Source of the DNA: Bacillus_AB infantis_B
Lineage (GTDB): Bacteria; Bacillota; Bacilli; Bacillales; Cytobacillaceae
Assembly: GCF_008180445.1 (NCBI RefSeq)
Contig: NZ_VTER01000009.1
Location: forward strand, 131,573 to 195,572
DNA length: 64,000 bases
Direction of reading: 5' to 3'
A model generated the notes under the pieces. That model had not been told where the DNA came from and made no database searches. It worked only from the letters and a program-made list of their open reading frames with translations. Made by a program: the position numbers and the translations under genes. Shown piece after piece: positions 8,191-15,299 of the stretch. The first letter of the stretch is position 1; every line of letters starts with the position of its first letter.

Positions 8191-8762
8191 GAGAAATCAT
8201 CCTCCTTCCAGTGCTTCCTCATCCAAAGACGAGCCCTGTAGAGCTTTGTCTCCACAGTCTTCACCTGGACATTCTGTTCTTCCGCTATTTGCTGATAGCT
8301 TTTTTCAGCTATATAAAAGTCATAGATCACATCTCGATAATTATCAGGCAGCTGGTGAAGCTTTTCTCTCACCCGCTTCCGCCTTTCCTTATTCATAACT
8401 TCGGCCTCTACAGCCTCTTTTTGGGTGCCGTGAAGCTCATATCCGGCATACTCAAGGGAATCCTCCCTGCGCCGGTCCCTCTTTCTTTTTACATCAATAG
8501 CATGATTGACTGCAATTCTGGTGATCCAGGTTTTAAAGCCCTGGTCCTCATATTGGGGGAGAGAGGAATAGATTTTTATAAACACTTCCTGGGCGGCATC
8601 TTCCGCTTCCTTCTGGTCCCTTAATACTGCAAAGATTGTCCGGAACAAATCATTGCGGTATTTTTCAACCAGGAGCCGGAAGGCATGCTCATTGCCGCTC
8701 TTTGTTTGCTGGATAAGAACTTGGTCGCTAATCTCTCTCTCCCCCTTTCTGGCAGCTTCCAA
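8187..8762 (-). CDS. ECF-type RNA polymerase sigma factor
   Basis: This 191-residue protein has only sigma regions 2 and 4. Region 2 shows AEDAAQEVFIKIYSSL (about 53-68) and the FKTWITRIAVNHAID helix; region 4 shows the helix-turn-helix SYQQIAEEQNVQVKTVETKLYRAR (about 155-178). It does not closely match SigM, SigV, SigW, SigX, SigY or YlaC of B. subtilis as I recall them, so I give no symbol. The frame opens with a TTG at 8762 without an obvious ribosome site, so the true start is uncertain. It heads an operon with its anti-sigma factor and two membrane proteins. Confidence 0.9.
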   Translation of the reverse strand: MEAARKGEREISDQVLIQQTKSGNEHAFRLLVEKYRNDLFRTIFAVLRDQKEAEDAAQEVFIKIYSSLPQYEDQGFKTWITRIAVNHAIDVKRKRDRRREDSLEYAGYELHGTQKEAVEAEVMNKERRKRVREKLHQLPDNYRDVIYDFYIAEKSYQQIAEEQNVQVKTVETKLYRARLWMRKHWKEDDFS

Positions 8763-8861
8763 CGTAATAGACGAAACCGGGATAAAAGACCCCTACAGGC
8801 TTTTCAAAAAAAAATTAAAAGTCCTTTTCATTCTATCATCCCCCATTCCGGATCCCACTGG

Positions 8862-8894
8862 AATCAAAAAATCCCGGCTGTTCAGGCCGGGATT
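8862..8894 (-). terminator. Terminator after the isochorismatase-like gene
   Basis: AATCCCGGC and GCCGGGATT arms pair around a short loop and are followed on the minus strand by T-rich sequence. The stop codon of the hydrolase gene lies inside the hairpin. Confidence 0.85.
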
Positions 8895-9430
8895 TCCTTT
8901 AACACTTTTTCAGTTGTACACACTTCCGCAAACTCCCCATGGAGGATGGCAAGCTCTGTTTGATGGATATGCCCGGGAGGGAAGATGGTGCCGTCATGGC
9001 CTTTCAGTTCGAAGGATGCACAGGCATCCTCCGGCAGCCAGACCGAAAAGCCGAGATTGGCTGCCATCCGGACAGTGGTTGAAACACAATGGGGTGTGGT
9101 CAGCCCGGCAATGACAAGCTCTTTGCTTCTTAGATTTTTAAGCAAATCTTCAAGGGGCGTGCCGATAAACGCACTGTTGACGCTTTTCTGGATAATGCTT
9201 TCCCCGGCTGCAGGCTTCACCTCTTCCTTGAATTGATGGCCGATGCTTCCTTTAAAAAATAAAGACTCCCTGCTTTGGGAGGTATGCTGGACGTGAATCA
9301 CAGGCAGGCTGCAGTTTCTCCAATGCTTTAAAAGCCCTGCAGCTTCTTTTTCCGCACCAGGATTATTCCGCTCGCCCCAGGAAAGATCCTCGAATGCCTT
9401 CTGGATATCAACCAGCAGCAGGACAGCCAT
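8882..9430 (-). CDS. Isochorismatase-like cysteine hydrolase
   Basis: This encodes 182 residues from ATG 9430, chosen for the AAGGAGGG site 6-9 bases upstream. It has the three catalytic elements of the isochorismatase/nicotinamidase superfamily: Asp in LLLVDIQKAF near the N-terminus, Lys in QKSVNSAF (about 91), and the nucleophilic Cys in TTPHCVSTTVRMA (about 124). Members hydrolyse amides or vinyl ethers such as nicotinamide, isochorismate or carbamoyl sarcosine; the substrate here is undetermined. Its start overlaps the stop of the AhpD-like gene (TGATG), so the two form a coupled pair. Confidence 0.88.
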   Translation of the reverse strand: MAVLLLVDIQKAFEDLSWGERNNPGAEKEAAGLLKHWRNCSLPVIHVQHTSQSRESLFFKGSIGHQFKEEVKPAAGESIIQKSVNSAFIGTPLEDLLKNLRSKELVIAGLTTPHCVSTTVRMAANLGFSVWLPEDACASFELKGHDGTIFPPGHIHQTELAILHGEFAEVCTTEKVLKEIPA

Positions 9431-9915
9431 CAGGCACCCTCCTTCCCTAAAGAACAAAAATCGTATAAATCAAGGCTGACAATCATTTTATGATAGCCAT
9501 CAAAAAGATTGATGAGTGCCAGCAGCTTCATGATTTCCTTTTCATCATAGGAATTTTTCAGCCATTCCAAATCAGAGTCTTTTAAATGGCGCGGATTGGA
9601 TCTGTAGGTTTCCAGAAAAACAAACAGCTTCCGGTCCCAATCAGAGAAATCCGAAAAATCGTTATGCTCCACAGCGTAAGCGATGGCGCCATTCTGCTCT
9701 ATGCCGCTGGTATACGAGAGGCTCATGCATGCCGCACATCCATTTATATTAGCCAGATATAAACGCACCTTCTCTTTTACATCCACGCTGATTTCGTCCT
9801 CATTCCACAGCTGCTCATACAGGGCATCATACAGGGAGGCCACTTCAGGCACATAAGCCAGCGCTTTTTGAAAATTGGTCTCACCCTGTTTTTCATTCAA
9901 TTTGATTCTTGGCAT
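9430..9915 (-). CDS. Carboxymuconolactone decarboxylase/AhpD-like protein
   Basis: This encodes 161 residues starting MPRIKLNEKQGETNF at ATG 9915, with GGAAGGAGGAG 6 bases upstream. It is an all-helical AhpD-like protein: the core contains the CxxC pair in INGCAACMSLSY (about 58-66). AhpD peroxidase-type members usually have a histidine following the second cysteine by a few residues; here the spacing holds serine, so classical peroxidase chemistry is doubtful. It is coupled to the isochorismatase-like gene downstream and divergent from lrpC, 122 bases away, which suggests control by that regulator. Confidence 0.82.
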   Translation of the reverse strand: MPRIKLNEKQGETNFQKALAYVPEVASLYDALYEQLWNEDEISVDVKEKVRLYLANINGCAACMSLSYTSGIEQNGAIAYAVEHNDFSDFSDWDRKLFVFLETYRSNPRHLKDSDLEWLKNSYDEKEIMKLLALINLFDGYHKMIVSLDLYDFCSLGKEGA

Positions 9916-10037
9916 TTGCAACTCCTCCTTCCTCTTTTATAATAGAAGGAATCAGGATCATAGTGAAGAATTTATGATATATGTTTATCCATTTTCTCTT
10001 TACAAATGAAATCCGTTTTACATTAGGAGGATTACAA

Positions 10038-10475
10038 ATGATAATCGACGAGACAGACAAGCGTATTTTGCAGGAGCTGGAGAGAAACGGCCGGCAATCA
10101 ATGAGGGAGCTGGCAAAGAAAGTAAACCTCTCAGCGCCTTCAGTCACAGAACGCGTCAGACGCCTGGAAAGTGAGGAAATCATTAAAGGATACACCATTT
10201 CCATTGACTATAAAAAACTCGGATATGGAATTGAATGTTTTGTAGAAGTCACCTTGCGGCAAGGAGATTATCAGAAGTTCAGGGAAAAAATGGCTAAGGT
10301 CCCCAACGCGGAATTCTGCTCCCGTATAGCCGGCCAGGCCTGCTATCTCGTCAAGCTGAGACTGAAAAAGCTTGAGGATATTGAAGAATTCATCAATGAA
10401 ATTACGCCCTATGCAGGAACAGTCACCCATATCGCCCTGTCGGAGGTGCCTGTGAACAGCTTCTTCCTGGAATAG
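10038..10475 (+). CDS. lrpC: Lrp/AsnC-family transcriptional regulator LrpC
   Basis: This encodes 145 residues from ATG 10038, 7 bases after a perfect AGGAGG; the frame extends upstream without support. The N-terminal helix-turn-helix (about 3-50: MRELAKKVNLSAPSVTERVRRLESE) is followed by the RAM ligand-binding domain with the EFCSRIAGQACYLVKL strand (about 93-108). Sequence and length are close to B. subtilis LrpC, including APSVTERVRRLES and PYAGTVTHIALSE. Lrp-family proteins bind DNA as multimers and respond to amino acids. It is divergent from the AhpD-like/hydrolase pair, which may be its target. Confidence 0.85.
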   Translation: MIIDETDKRILQELERNGRQSMRELAKKVNLSAPSVTERVRRLESEEIIKGYTISIDYKKLGYGIECFVEVTLRQGDYQKFREKMAKVPNAEFCSRIAGQACYLVKLRLKKLEDIEEFINEITPYAGTVTHIALSEVPVNSFFLE

Positions 10476-10527
10476 GCGCATAATCCATGGATAGCATCGA
10501 ATCCTATAAACACAGGAGGTGCTTTTT

Positions 10528-10683
10528 ATGGAAAAACAAGAGAAGGACAAAAAAATCGGGGAAAAAAGTGAATCGATGAATGCGATGGATCAGGGACTCA
10601 ATATCATTTCACAGGCATTCAACCGTGCAACGGGCGTTGATGAAGGAAATGACGGCAGAGAGGATCAGCAGGATTACAAATAA
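10528..10683 (+). CDS. Small hydrophilic protein (51 residues)
   Basis: A short frame starts at ATG 10528, 8-9 bases after a strong AGGAGG, and ends at TAA 10681-10683. The 51-residue product begins MEKQEKDKKIGEKSESMNAM and is very hydrophilic, with a central amphipathic stretch (GLNIISQAFNRATGVDE) and an acidic C-terminus. I do not recognise the family. It follows lrpC by about 50 bases and may be cotranscribed. The ribosome site and clean hydrophilic composition support translation. Confidence 0.6.
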   Translation: MEKQEKDKKIGEKSESMNAMDQGLNIISQAFNRATGVDEGNDGREDQQDYK

Positions 10684-10712
10684 CTGCAGAGGTCTTTATG
10701 AAGGAACAAATA

Positions 10713-10740
10713 AAATAGAGCCAGAAGAATTTCTGGCTCT
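10713..10740. terminator. Bidirectional terminator between two small genes
   Basis: AGAGCCAGAA and TTCTGGCTCT pair around four bases. On the minus strand it is followed by ATTTTATTT, so it can end the DUF3934-like gene; on the plus strand it follows the 51-residue gene. Confidence 0.7.
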
Positions 10741-10751
10741 TATCCCCATCC

Positions 10752-10916
10752 TTAGTCATTCCCGCCGGAATCCCCGGATTTCCCTTGATTTTTTGTGCCT
10801 TTACTTTTATATGGCTTGGCGCTTTTTGCTTTCTTGGCACCCGCCTGCCAGCGGTTCCACCCTTTTTTTCCAGTACCGCTGCCAGTACCGCTTTTTCCTT
10901 TTTTTGCTTTGGTCAT
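10752..10916 (-). CDS. DUF3934-like small basic protein (54 residues)
   Basis: This short minus-strand frame (ATG 10916, TAA 10752-10754) encodes a very lysine- and glycine-rich protein beginning MTKAKKGKSGTGSGTGKKGW, with the block WNRWQAGAKKAKSAKPYKSK. The pattern recalls the DUF3934 small proteins of Bacillus species, whose function is unknown; the high basic content suggests nucleic-acid contact. A GGAG lies 10 bases before the start. It ends just before a bidirectional terminator. Confidence 0.7.
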   Translation of the reverse strand: MTKAKKGKSGTGSGTGKKGWNRWQAGAKKAKSAKPYKSKGTKNQGKSGDSGGND

Positions 10917-11027
10917 CAATAATCAGCTCCCATGTAACTGTGAAGCGTTCTTCCTGCCAACACACGTTTCCGCAGCAAGGCTTGCACATGAACATTAGCA
11001 TACCATATCAGGAGCCTGCTAAGCGAA

Positions 11028-11573
11028 CTACTTCAGCATCTCATTGGCCATTACAGTCAGCTCCTTTTTATGCTGATCTTCCGGAATGGCTTTGTTATTG
11101 TACATAATGGTGTACTGAACCTTATCCCTCAGAAAGGACAAGGTGTTTCCCTGATACATGCCCTCTGCCCCTCCTTCAAGGTCCACTGGTTCGGAATTGG
11201 GCTGCTCGGAGGACTCGACCGGGTAATCAGCAAAAACCATCAGCAAGTAATCCTCTTCTTTGCTTTTCGGGAAGGCTCTGAATTCCGCCTTGATTTGTTT
11301 ACCGGTATGGTTCATATCCATAATGCTCGGCGGCTGGAACCCCTCCCCGTCAAATGGCAGCTTTTTCGGTAGCTTCATTTCAAACGGAAGTGCATCGAGC
11401 CCCTCTTCAACAGTCTGCGCTTCATATGTAACAGGAATTTTTTTGGCCTGTTCTTTATTCACGTCGGCCATTTCCACTTTTGTCAGGTTATCTGTATCCA
11501 GTTTTCCGCTCTGCATATTCTGGCAACCTGCAAGAAGGCTTGCGGCAAGGCCGACCATGAGGAGTCTTTTCAT
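11028..11573 (-). CDS. Predicted lipoprotein of unknown function
   Basis: This 181-residue protein begins with a lipoprotein signal peptide MKRLLMVGLAASLLAGC; Cys17 in the LLAGC lipobox would be lipidated and anchored on the outer face of the membrane. The mature part has no recognised motif. It contains a stretch QTVEEGLDALPFEMKLPKKLPFD and a beta-rich end (NTLSFLRDKVQYTIMYNNKA), a style seen in several uncharacterised Bacillus lipoproteins. It is monocistronic and divergent from the FAD oxidoreductase. Confidence 0.75.
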   Translation of the reverse strand: MKRLLMVGLAASLLAGCQNMQSGKLDTDNLTKVEMADVNKEQAKKIPVTYEAQTVEEGLDALPFEMKLPKKLPFDGEGFQPPSIMDMNHTGKQIKAEFRAFPKSKEEDYLLMVFADYPVESSEQPNSEPVDLEGGAEGMYQGNTLSFLRDKVQYTIMYNNKAIPEDQHKKELTVMANEMLK

Positions 11574-11725
11574 CTATTGTCACTGCTTTCTTGTAAGGAT
11601 GCTTTTATTATATCACATAAAAAACATATTTTTCCAGATTCTATAAATATGCTCTATGCACTTTTTACAATTAAGCCGACAGGACGGTATACTATAACTA
11701 AATTTCATTATAAAGGATGCAGGCT

Positions 11726-12859
11726 ATGAAAAATTATATCGTAATAGGCGCAGGAATATTGGGCGCCTCAGCTGCCTACCACCTGGCAAAATCGGGGAAA
11801 CGGGTGATTTTGGCGGACCGGAATGAAAAAGGACAGGCAACTGCCGCTGCTGCCGGCATTGTCTGCCCATGGGTATCGCAGAGGCGCAATAAAGATTGGT
11901 ACCGGCTTGCTAAAGCGGGGGCACGCTATTATCCGGAGCTCGTGAAGGAGCTCGAGGAACGCGGCGAGCCGGATACAGGCTACAGCAGGGTTGGTGCCCT
12001 TATCCTGCACAAGGAAACCGATAAGCTTGAAAAAGCGGAAGAGCGGACATTGAAGCGGAGAGAAGAAGCACCGGAAATCGGGGAAGTCACTCTTCTTACC
12101 CGGGAACAGACAGCTGAGGCTTTCCCTCCGGCTGATAAAGAGTTTGCAGCAGTACATGTCAGCGGAGCCGCCCGGGTAGACGGCCGGGCACTGAGGGATT
12201 CTCTTATCCGTGCGGCAGAAAAGGAAGGGGCAGTCTTTCTCGAGAAGGATGCTTCACTGATCTATGAAGGAAACCGGGTGACAGGCATCCTTGCCGGTCA
12301 AGAACAATGGGAGGCAGATGCTGTAATCGTCTGTGCCGGCGCATGGGCAGCAGAAATATTCAAGCCGCTCGGCATTGAAATGGATGTCAGCTATCAGAAG
12401 GCCCAGATTGCCCACCTAAAGCTTCCGGATGAAGCAACTGACAGCTGGCCTGTCCTTATGCCCCCCGGTGACCAGTATCTGCTTGCCTTCACCGGCGGAC
12501 GGATTGTTGCAGGGGCAACCCATGAAAATGATGTATCCGGTTTTGATGCGAGAATCACAGCCGGAGGCATGCAGGAGGTCCTTGCAAAAGCCCTCTCTAC
12601 AGCTCCCGGCCTGGCGGATGCCAGTCTGATAGAAGCCAGGGTCGGTTTCCGCCCCTTTACTCCCGGCTTCCTTCCGGTCATCGGAGCTGTCCCTGGGTGG
12701 GAAGGCCTGTTCACTGCCAACGGGCTCGGTGCGTCCGGCCTGACGATGGGGCCGTTTCTTGGACAGCAGCTTGCAAAACTGGCATTGGGGCATGATACGG
12801 ACATTGATCTCAATCCTTATCACGTTCAAGGAGCTTTAAAGGATCAAAAAAGCGAGTGA
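11726..12859 (+). CDS. FAD-dependent oxidoreductase (D-amino acid oxidase/DadA family)
   Basis: This encodes about 377 residues, starting MKNYIVIGAGILGASAAYHL with an AAAGGA site upstream; another in-frame ATG lies three codons earlier. The N-terminal Rossmann fold has the FAD-binding GxGxxG motif (GAGILG) and acidic strand end (LADR). The C-terminus carries the DAO signature (RVGFRPFTPGFLPVIG and LFTANGLGASGLTMGP). Members oxidise the C-N bond of D-amino acids, glycine or sarcosine; the exact substrate cannot be read here. The gene stands alone and shares a bidirectional terminator with the signal peptidase gene. Confidence 0.88.
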   Translation: MKNYIVIGAGILGASAAYHLAKSGKRVILADRNEKGQATAAAAGIVCPWVSQRRNKDWYRLAKAGARYYPELVKELEERGEPDTGYSRVGALILHKETDKLEKAEERTLKRREEAPEIGEVTLLTREQTAEAFPPADKEFAAVHVSGAARVDGRALRDSLIRAAEKEGAVFLEKDASLIYEGNRVTGILAGQEQWEADAVIVCAGAWAAEIFKPLGIEMDVSYQKAQIAHLKLPDEATDSWPVLMPPGDQYLLAFTGGRIVAGATHENDVSGFDARITAGGMQEVLAKALSTAPGLADASLIEARVGFRPFTPGFLPVIGAVPGWEGLFTANGLGASGLTMGPFLGQQLAKLALGHDTDIDLNPYHVQGALKDQKSE

Positions 12860-12867
12860 CAGGAAAA

Positions 12868-12900
12868 GAGCCCGGCTAATTAGCAGCCGGGCTCCTTCTT
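12868..12900. terminator. Bidirectional terminator between the oxidoreductase and signal peptidase genes
   Basis: GAGCCCGGCT and AGCCGGGCTC pair around seven bases, with CTTCTTTT on one side and TTTTCC on the other. It serves both convergent genes. Confidence 0.85.
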
Positions 12901-13446
12901 TTATGGTTTCTCAGGATTTCCTATCCGATTGAGCGGGAAGTAGCGGAACTTGGCTTCCCCAACGACAGACTCATCAGAAATGAATCCAAAGCTTCTGCTG
13001 TCATTGCTGTTCAAACGGTTATCGCCCATCACAAAATATTGATGCTCCGGCACGACAAGCGGTCCAAAATTTTCTGTCAGATGCTCAATGCCGAACTCTG
13101 CCGCTTCCTTGCGGTTTTCAGCCAGATATGGTTCGTCCACTTTTTTCCCATTCACAAAAAGCTGGTCGTCCTTCACAGAAATTTCATCCCCTGGCAGACC
13201 GATCACCCTTTTTATATAATCATCCTCGGAATCAGGCGAATGAAATACAACTACATCCAAACGCTCAATCTTGCTGAGCTTGGTCACGATCACTTTATTC
13301 TGATTCTGGAAGGTCGGCATCATGGAATCGCCCTGGACAGTCACCGGCGCAAATATAAACTGGCGGCAAATAAACGCAATGACGAGCGCGAGGGCAATCG
13401 ATTTGGCCCATGAAATCCATTCAGACTTTTTGCTGTTCCCTGCCAT
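12901..13446 (-). CDS. Type I signal peptidase
   Basis: This encodes 181 residues from ATG 13446, preceded by GAGGAG at 7 bases. One N-terminal membrane anchor (about 11-33) is followed by the catalytic domain on the outer face of the membrane. The Ser/Lys dyad is visible: Ser41 in VQGDSMMPT and Lys79 in DDYIKRVIGLPGDE. The conserved GDNRLNSNDSR box lies near the C-terminus. It removes signal peptides from exported preproteins. Bacilli carry several paralogues (SipS, SipT, SipU, SipV, SipW); the Ser/Lys dyad places this with SipS/SipT-like enzymes, but I cannot choose between them. Confidence 0.94.
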   Translation of the reverse strand: MAGNSKKSEWISWAKSIALALVIAFICRQFIFAPVTVQGDSMMPTFQNQNKVIVTKLSKIERLDVVVFHSPDSEDDYIKRVIGLPGDEISVKDDQLFVNGKKVDEPYLAENRKEAAEFGIEHLTENFGPLVVPEHQYFVMGDNRLNSNDSRSFGFISDESVVGEAKFRYFPLNRIGNPEKP

Positions 13447-13556
13447 GGTCATTCTCCTCTCAATCACTATATGAATCTATTATAAGCGAAAAGAAGGGCA
13501 TATGCACATTTCGGCTTGAAAAAGCGCTCCGTACTGAATGTCCTCCATCAGTCACT

Positions 13557-14351
13557 TTACCGGATTCCCTCCTGAAGAATAGCTATAGTGCAGAAATGCG
13601 CAATCCCGTGTGAGGCACTGGCCCCATAGTGTGCCTCCAGCTCTTCTTTCAGGCCCTGCAGCAATCCATCTCCTTCCTCTTTTGAGAGGTCCGCCAAATA
13701 GGATAAAGAAGCGACTCTGTCCAGCCATTCTTCATTGGTGAAATGGACATCGTATGGAAGCGCATACAAATCCTTCAGCCCGAACCCTGCCTCTTCCCAC
13801 TCATGGAACCACTCTACAGGAAATCCATTGATTCTTTGGCTTGACTCTGCCTTGCTTCCGGCAGGTTTAGGCTCTACTCCTTCTTTCTTCAAAAAATCAA
13901 AAGTGATTTCCACAAGTCTTTGGTCTGTTTTGAATCCTGTATCTGCCACAATCAGGTGACCCTTCGGCTTAAGAATCCTGGTGATTTCCCTGAGGGCCTC
14001 TTCCCTGTCAAACCAGTGCCAGGCACGGAGCACCGTCGCCATATCATACTCAGCCCCGTCAAGGCCTGTATTTTCTGCAGTTCCTTTTTTATACGGGATT
14101 TCAAGATACTTGTCCCGGCTGATCCCGGCGGCTTCCTGCAGAAGCTTTTCTGAGGGATCGATTCCGACAGCGTCTGCTTTGCGGAAAATCAGCCTCCTTG
14201 TCAGCGCTCCTGTCCCGCAGCCCAGATCGGCCACTTTTTTGCCGGTAAAATTAATATTTCTTAGATGAAGGCTATCAAACAGACTATTTGGAACATCGTT
14301 CCGGGAACGTGCATATTCACTTGCCCTGTTTCCAAAATCAACAATACCCAT
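13557..14351 (-). CDS. Class I SAM-dependent methyltransferase
   Basis: This 264-residue protein has the Rossmann-type SAM-binding core: motif I VADLGCGTGALTRRL (about 40-54), the acidic strand end GIDPSEKLL (about 62-70), and a Methyltransf_11-like region with ATVLRAWHWFDREEALREITRILKPKG. It matches general small-molecule methyltransferases; the acceptor is unknown. The gene is monocistronic, between the signal peptidase gene and plsY, and divergent from plsY. Confidence 0.88.
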   Translation of the reverse strand: MGIVDFGNRASEYARSRNDVPNSLFDSLHLRNINFTGKKVADLGCGTGALTRRLIFRKADAVGIDPSEKLLQEAAGISRDKYLEIPYKKGTAENTGLDGAEYDMATVLRAWHWFDREEALREITRILKPKGHLIVADTGFKTDQRLVEITFDFLKKEGVEPKPAGSKAESSQRINGFPVEWFHEWEEAGFGLKDLYALPYDVHFTNEEWLDRVASLSYLADLSKEEGDGLLQGLKEELEAHYGASASHGIAHFCTIAILQEGIR

Positions 14352-14477
14352 TCCGCCACATCCTTTTTCAAAATATTAGGAATTTAAATCGGGGTATGCT
14401 CATTATATGGTAGAATGAAAGCAATTACAATTTCTCTCACTTTATTTTTGCTGTAAGGCAGGCAGAAAGGAGGATTT

Positions 14478-15104
14478 ATGAATTTTGCTATTCTTGCAGC
14501 CGCCTATTTGATCGGCTCGATTCCAACCGCCCTTCTGATTGGCAGGTGGCTGTTCCAAATCGACATACGCGAGCATGGCAGCAATAATCCAGGGGCGACC
14601 AACACCGTCCGTGTCCTTGGAAAGCGGGCCGGGATTGCCGTTCTTCTCATTGATGCCGGTAAAGGCGCGCTTGCAGCAGGTCTGCCCATCCTTCTTCATA
14701 CTGATCTGGATCCGCTCTACACCGGCCTGATTGCGGTTGCGGGCCACTGCTTCCCTATTTTCGCAGGCTTCCGCGGAGGCAAAGCCATCGCAACAACCGC
14801 AGGGGTGCTGCTGGTTGCCAACGCCTGGATGTTCCTGGCAGCTTACCTGGCATTTGTCGGGGTCATCTATGCAACAAAATATGTATTTTTTGGCTCAATA
14901 TCTGTCGGAATTGCCCTTTTCATTTTCTCTTTATTTCAGCCCGGATGGACCCATGAACTTATATTTTTCTTTTTTACAATCTTTCTGATCATCCTGCACC
15001 GTTCCAACATCTCAAACTTCCGCCAAAATAAAGAGCCAAAGATCAATGACAAGAATTTAAAGAATGACCGGATACCTGCGAAAAAAGGGCCGAAGCAGGC
15101 TTGA
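14478..15104 (+). CDS. plsY: Glycerol-3-phosphate acyltransferase PlsY
   Basis: This 208-residue protein of five predicted membrane helices acylates sn-glycerol-3-phosphate with acyl-phosphate, the first step of phospholipid synthesis. The three conserved loops are present: GSNNPGATNTVRVLGKRAG (about 35-53), the DAGKG segment (about 60-64), and GHCFPIFAGFRGGKAIATTAG (about 90-110). A GGAGG site lies 4-6 bases before the ATG. The tail after the last helix is about 30 residues, long and basic (NKNLKNDRIPAKKGPK-like), more than in many PlsY proteins. It is not next to parE/parC as the main plsY (yneS) is in B. subtilis, so it may be a second copy. Confidence 0.92.
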   Translation: MNFAILAAAYLIGSIPTALLIGRWLFQIDIREHGSNNPGATNTVRVLGKRAGIAVLLIDAGKGALAAGLPILLHTDLDPLYTGLIAVAGHCFPIFAGFRGGKAIATTAGVLLVANAWMFLAAYLAFVGVIYATKYVFFGSISVGIALFIFSLFQPGWTHELIFFFFTIFLIILHRSNISNFRQNKEPKINDKNLKNDRIPAKKGPKQA

Positions 15105-15128
15105 GAGCTGTGATGGCTCTCTTTTTTT
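15103..15128 (+). terminator. Terminator after plsY
   Basis: GAGAGC and GGCTCTC pair around a six-base loop and are followed by T7. The hairpin begins at the plsY stop codon. Confidence 0.85.
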
Positions 15129-15299
15129 ATTGGTGTATAAACAAGCCGGGTCCGCCTTTTGAATGGCAGATCCTTTGAGTGAAAAAAATACCTGTTCATT
15201 TCCCAATCTGTCATATCCATTCCATTTCGGGTAGAATGGTAGAGGTTCACCCATATCAGATGGGCATCATATCATTTTTTTGCAGAAGGAGTTACCTAA

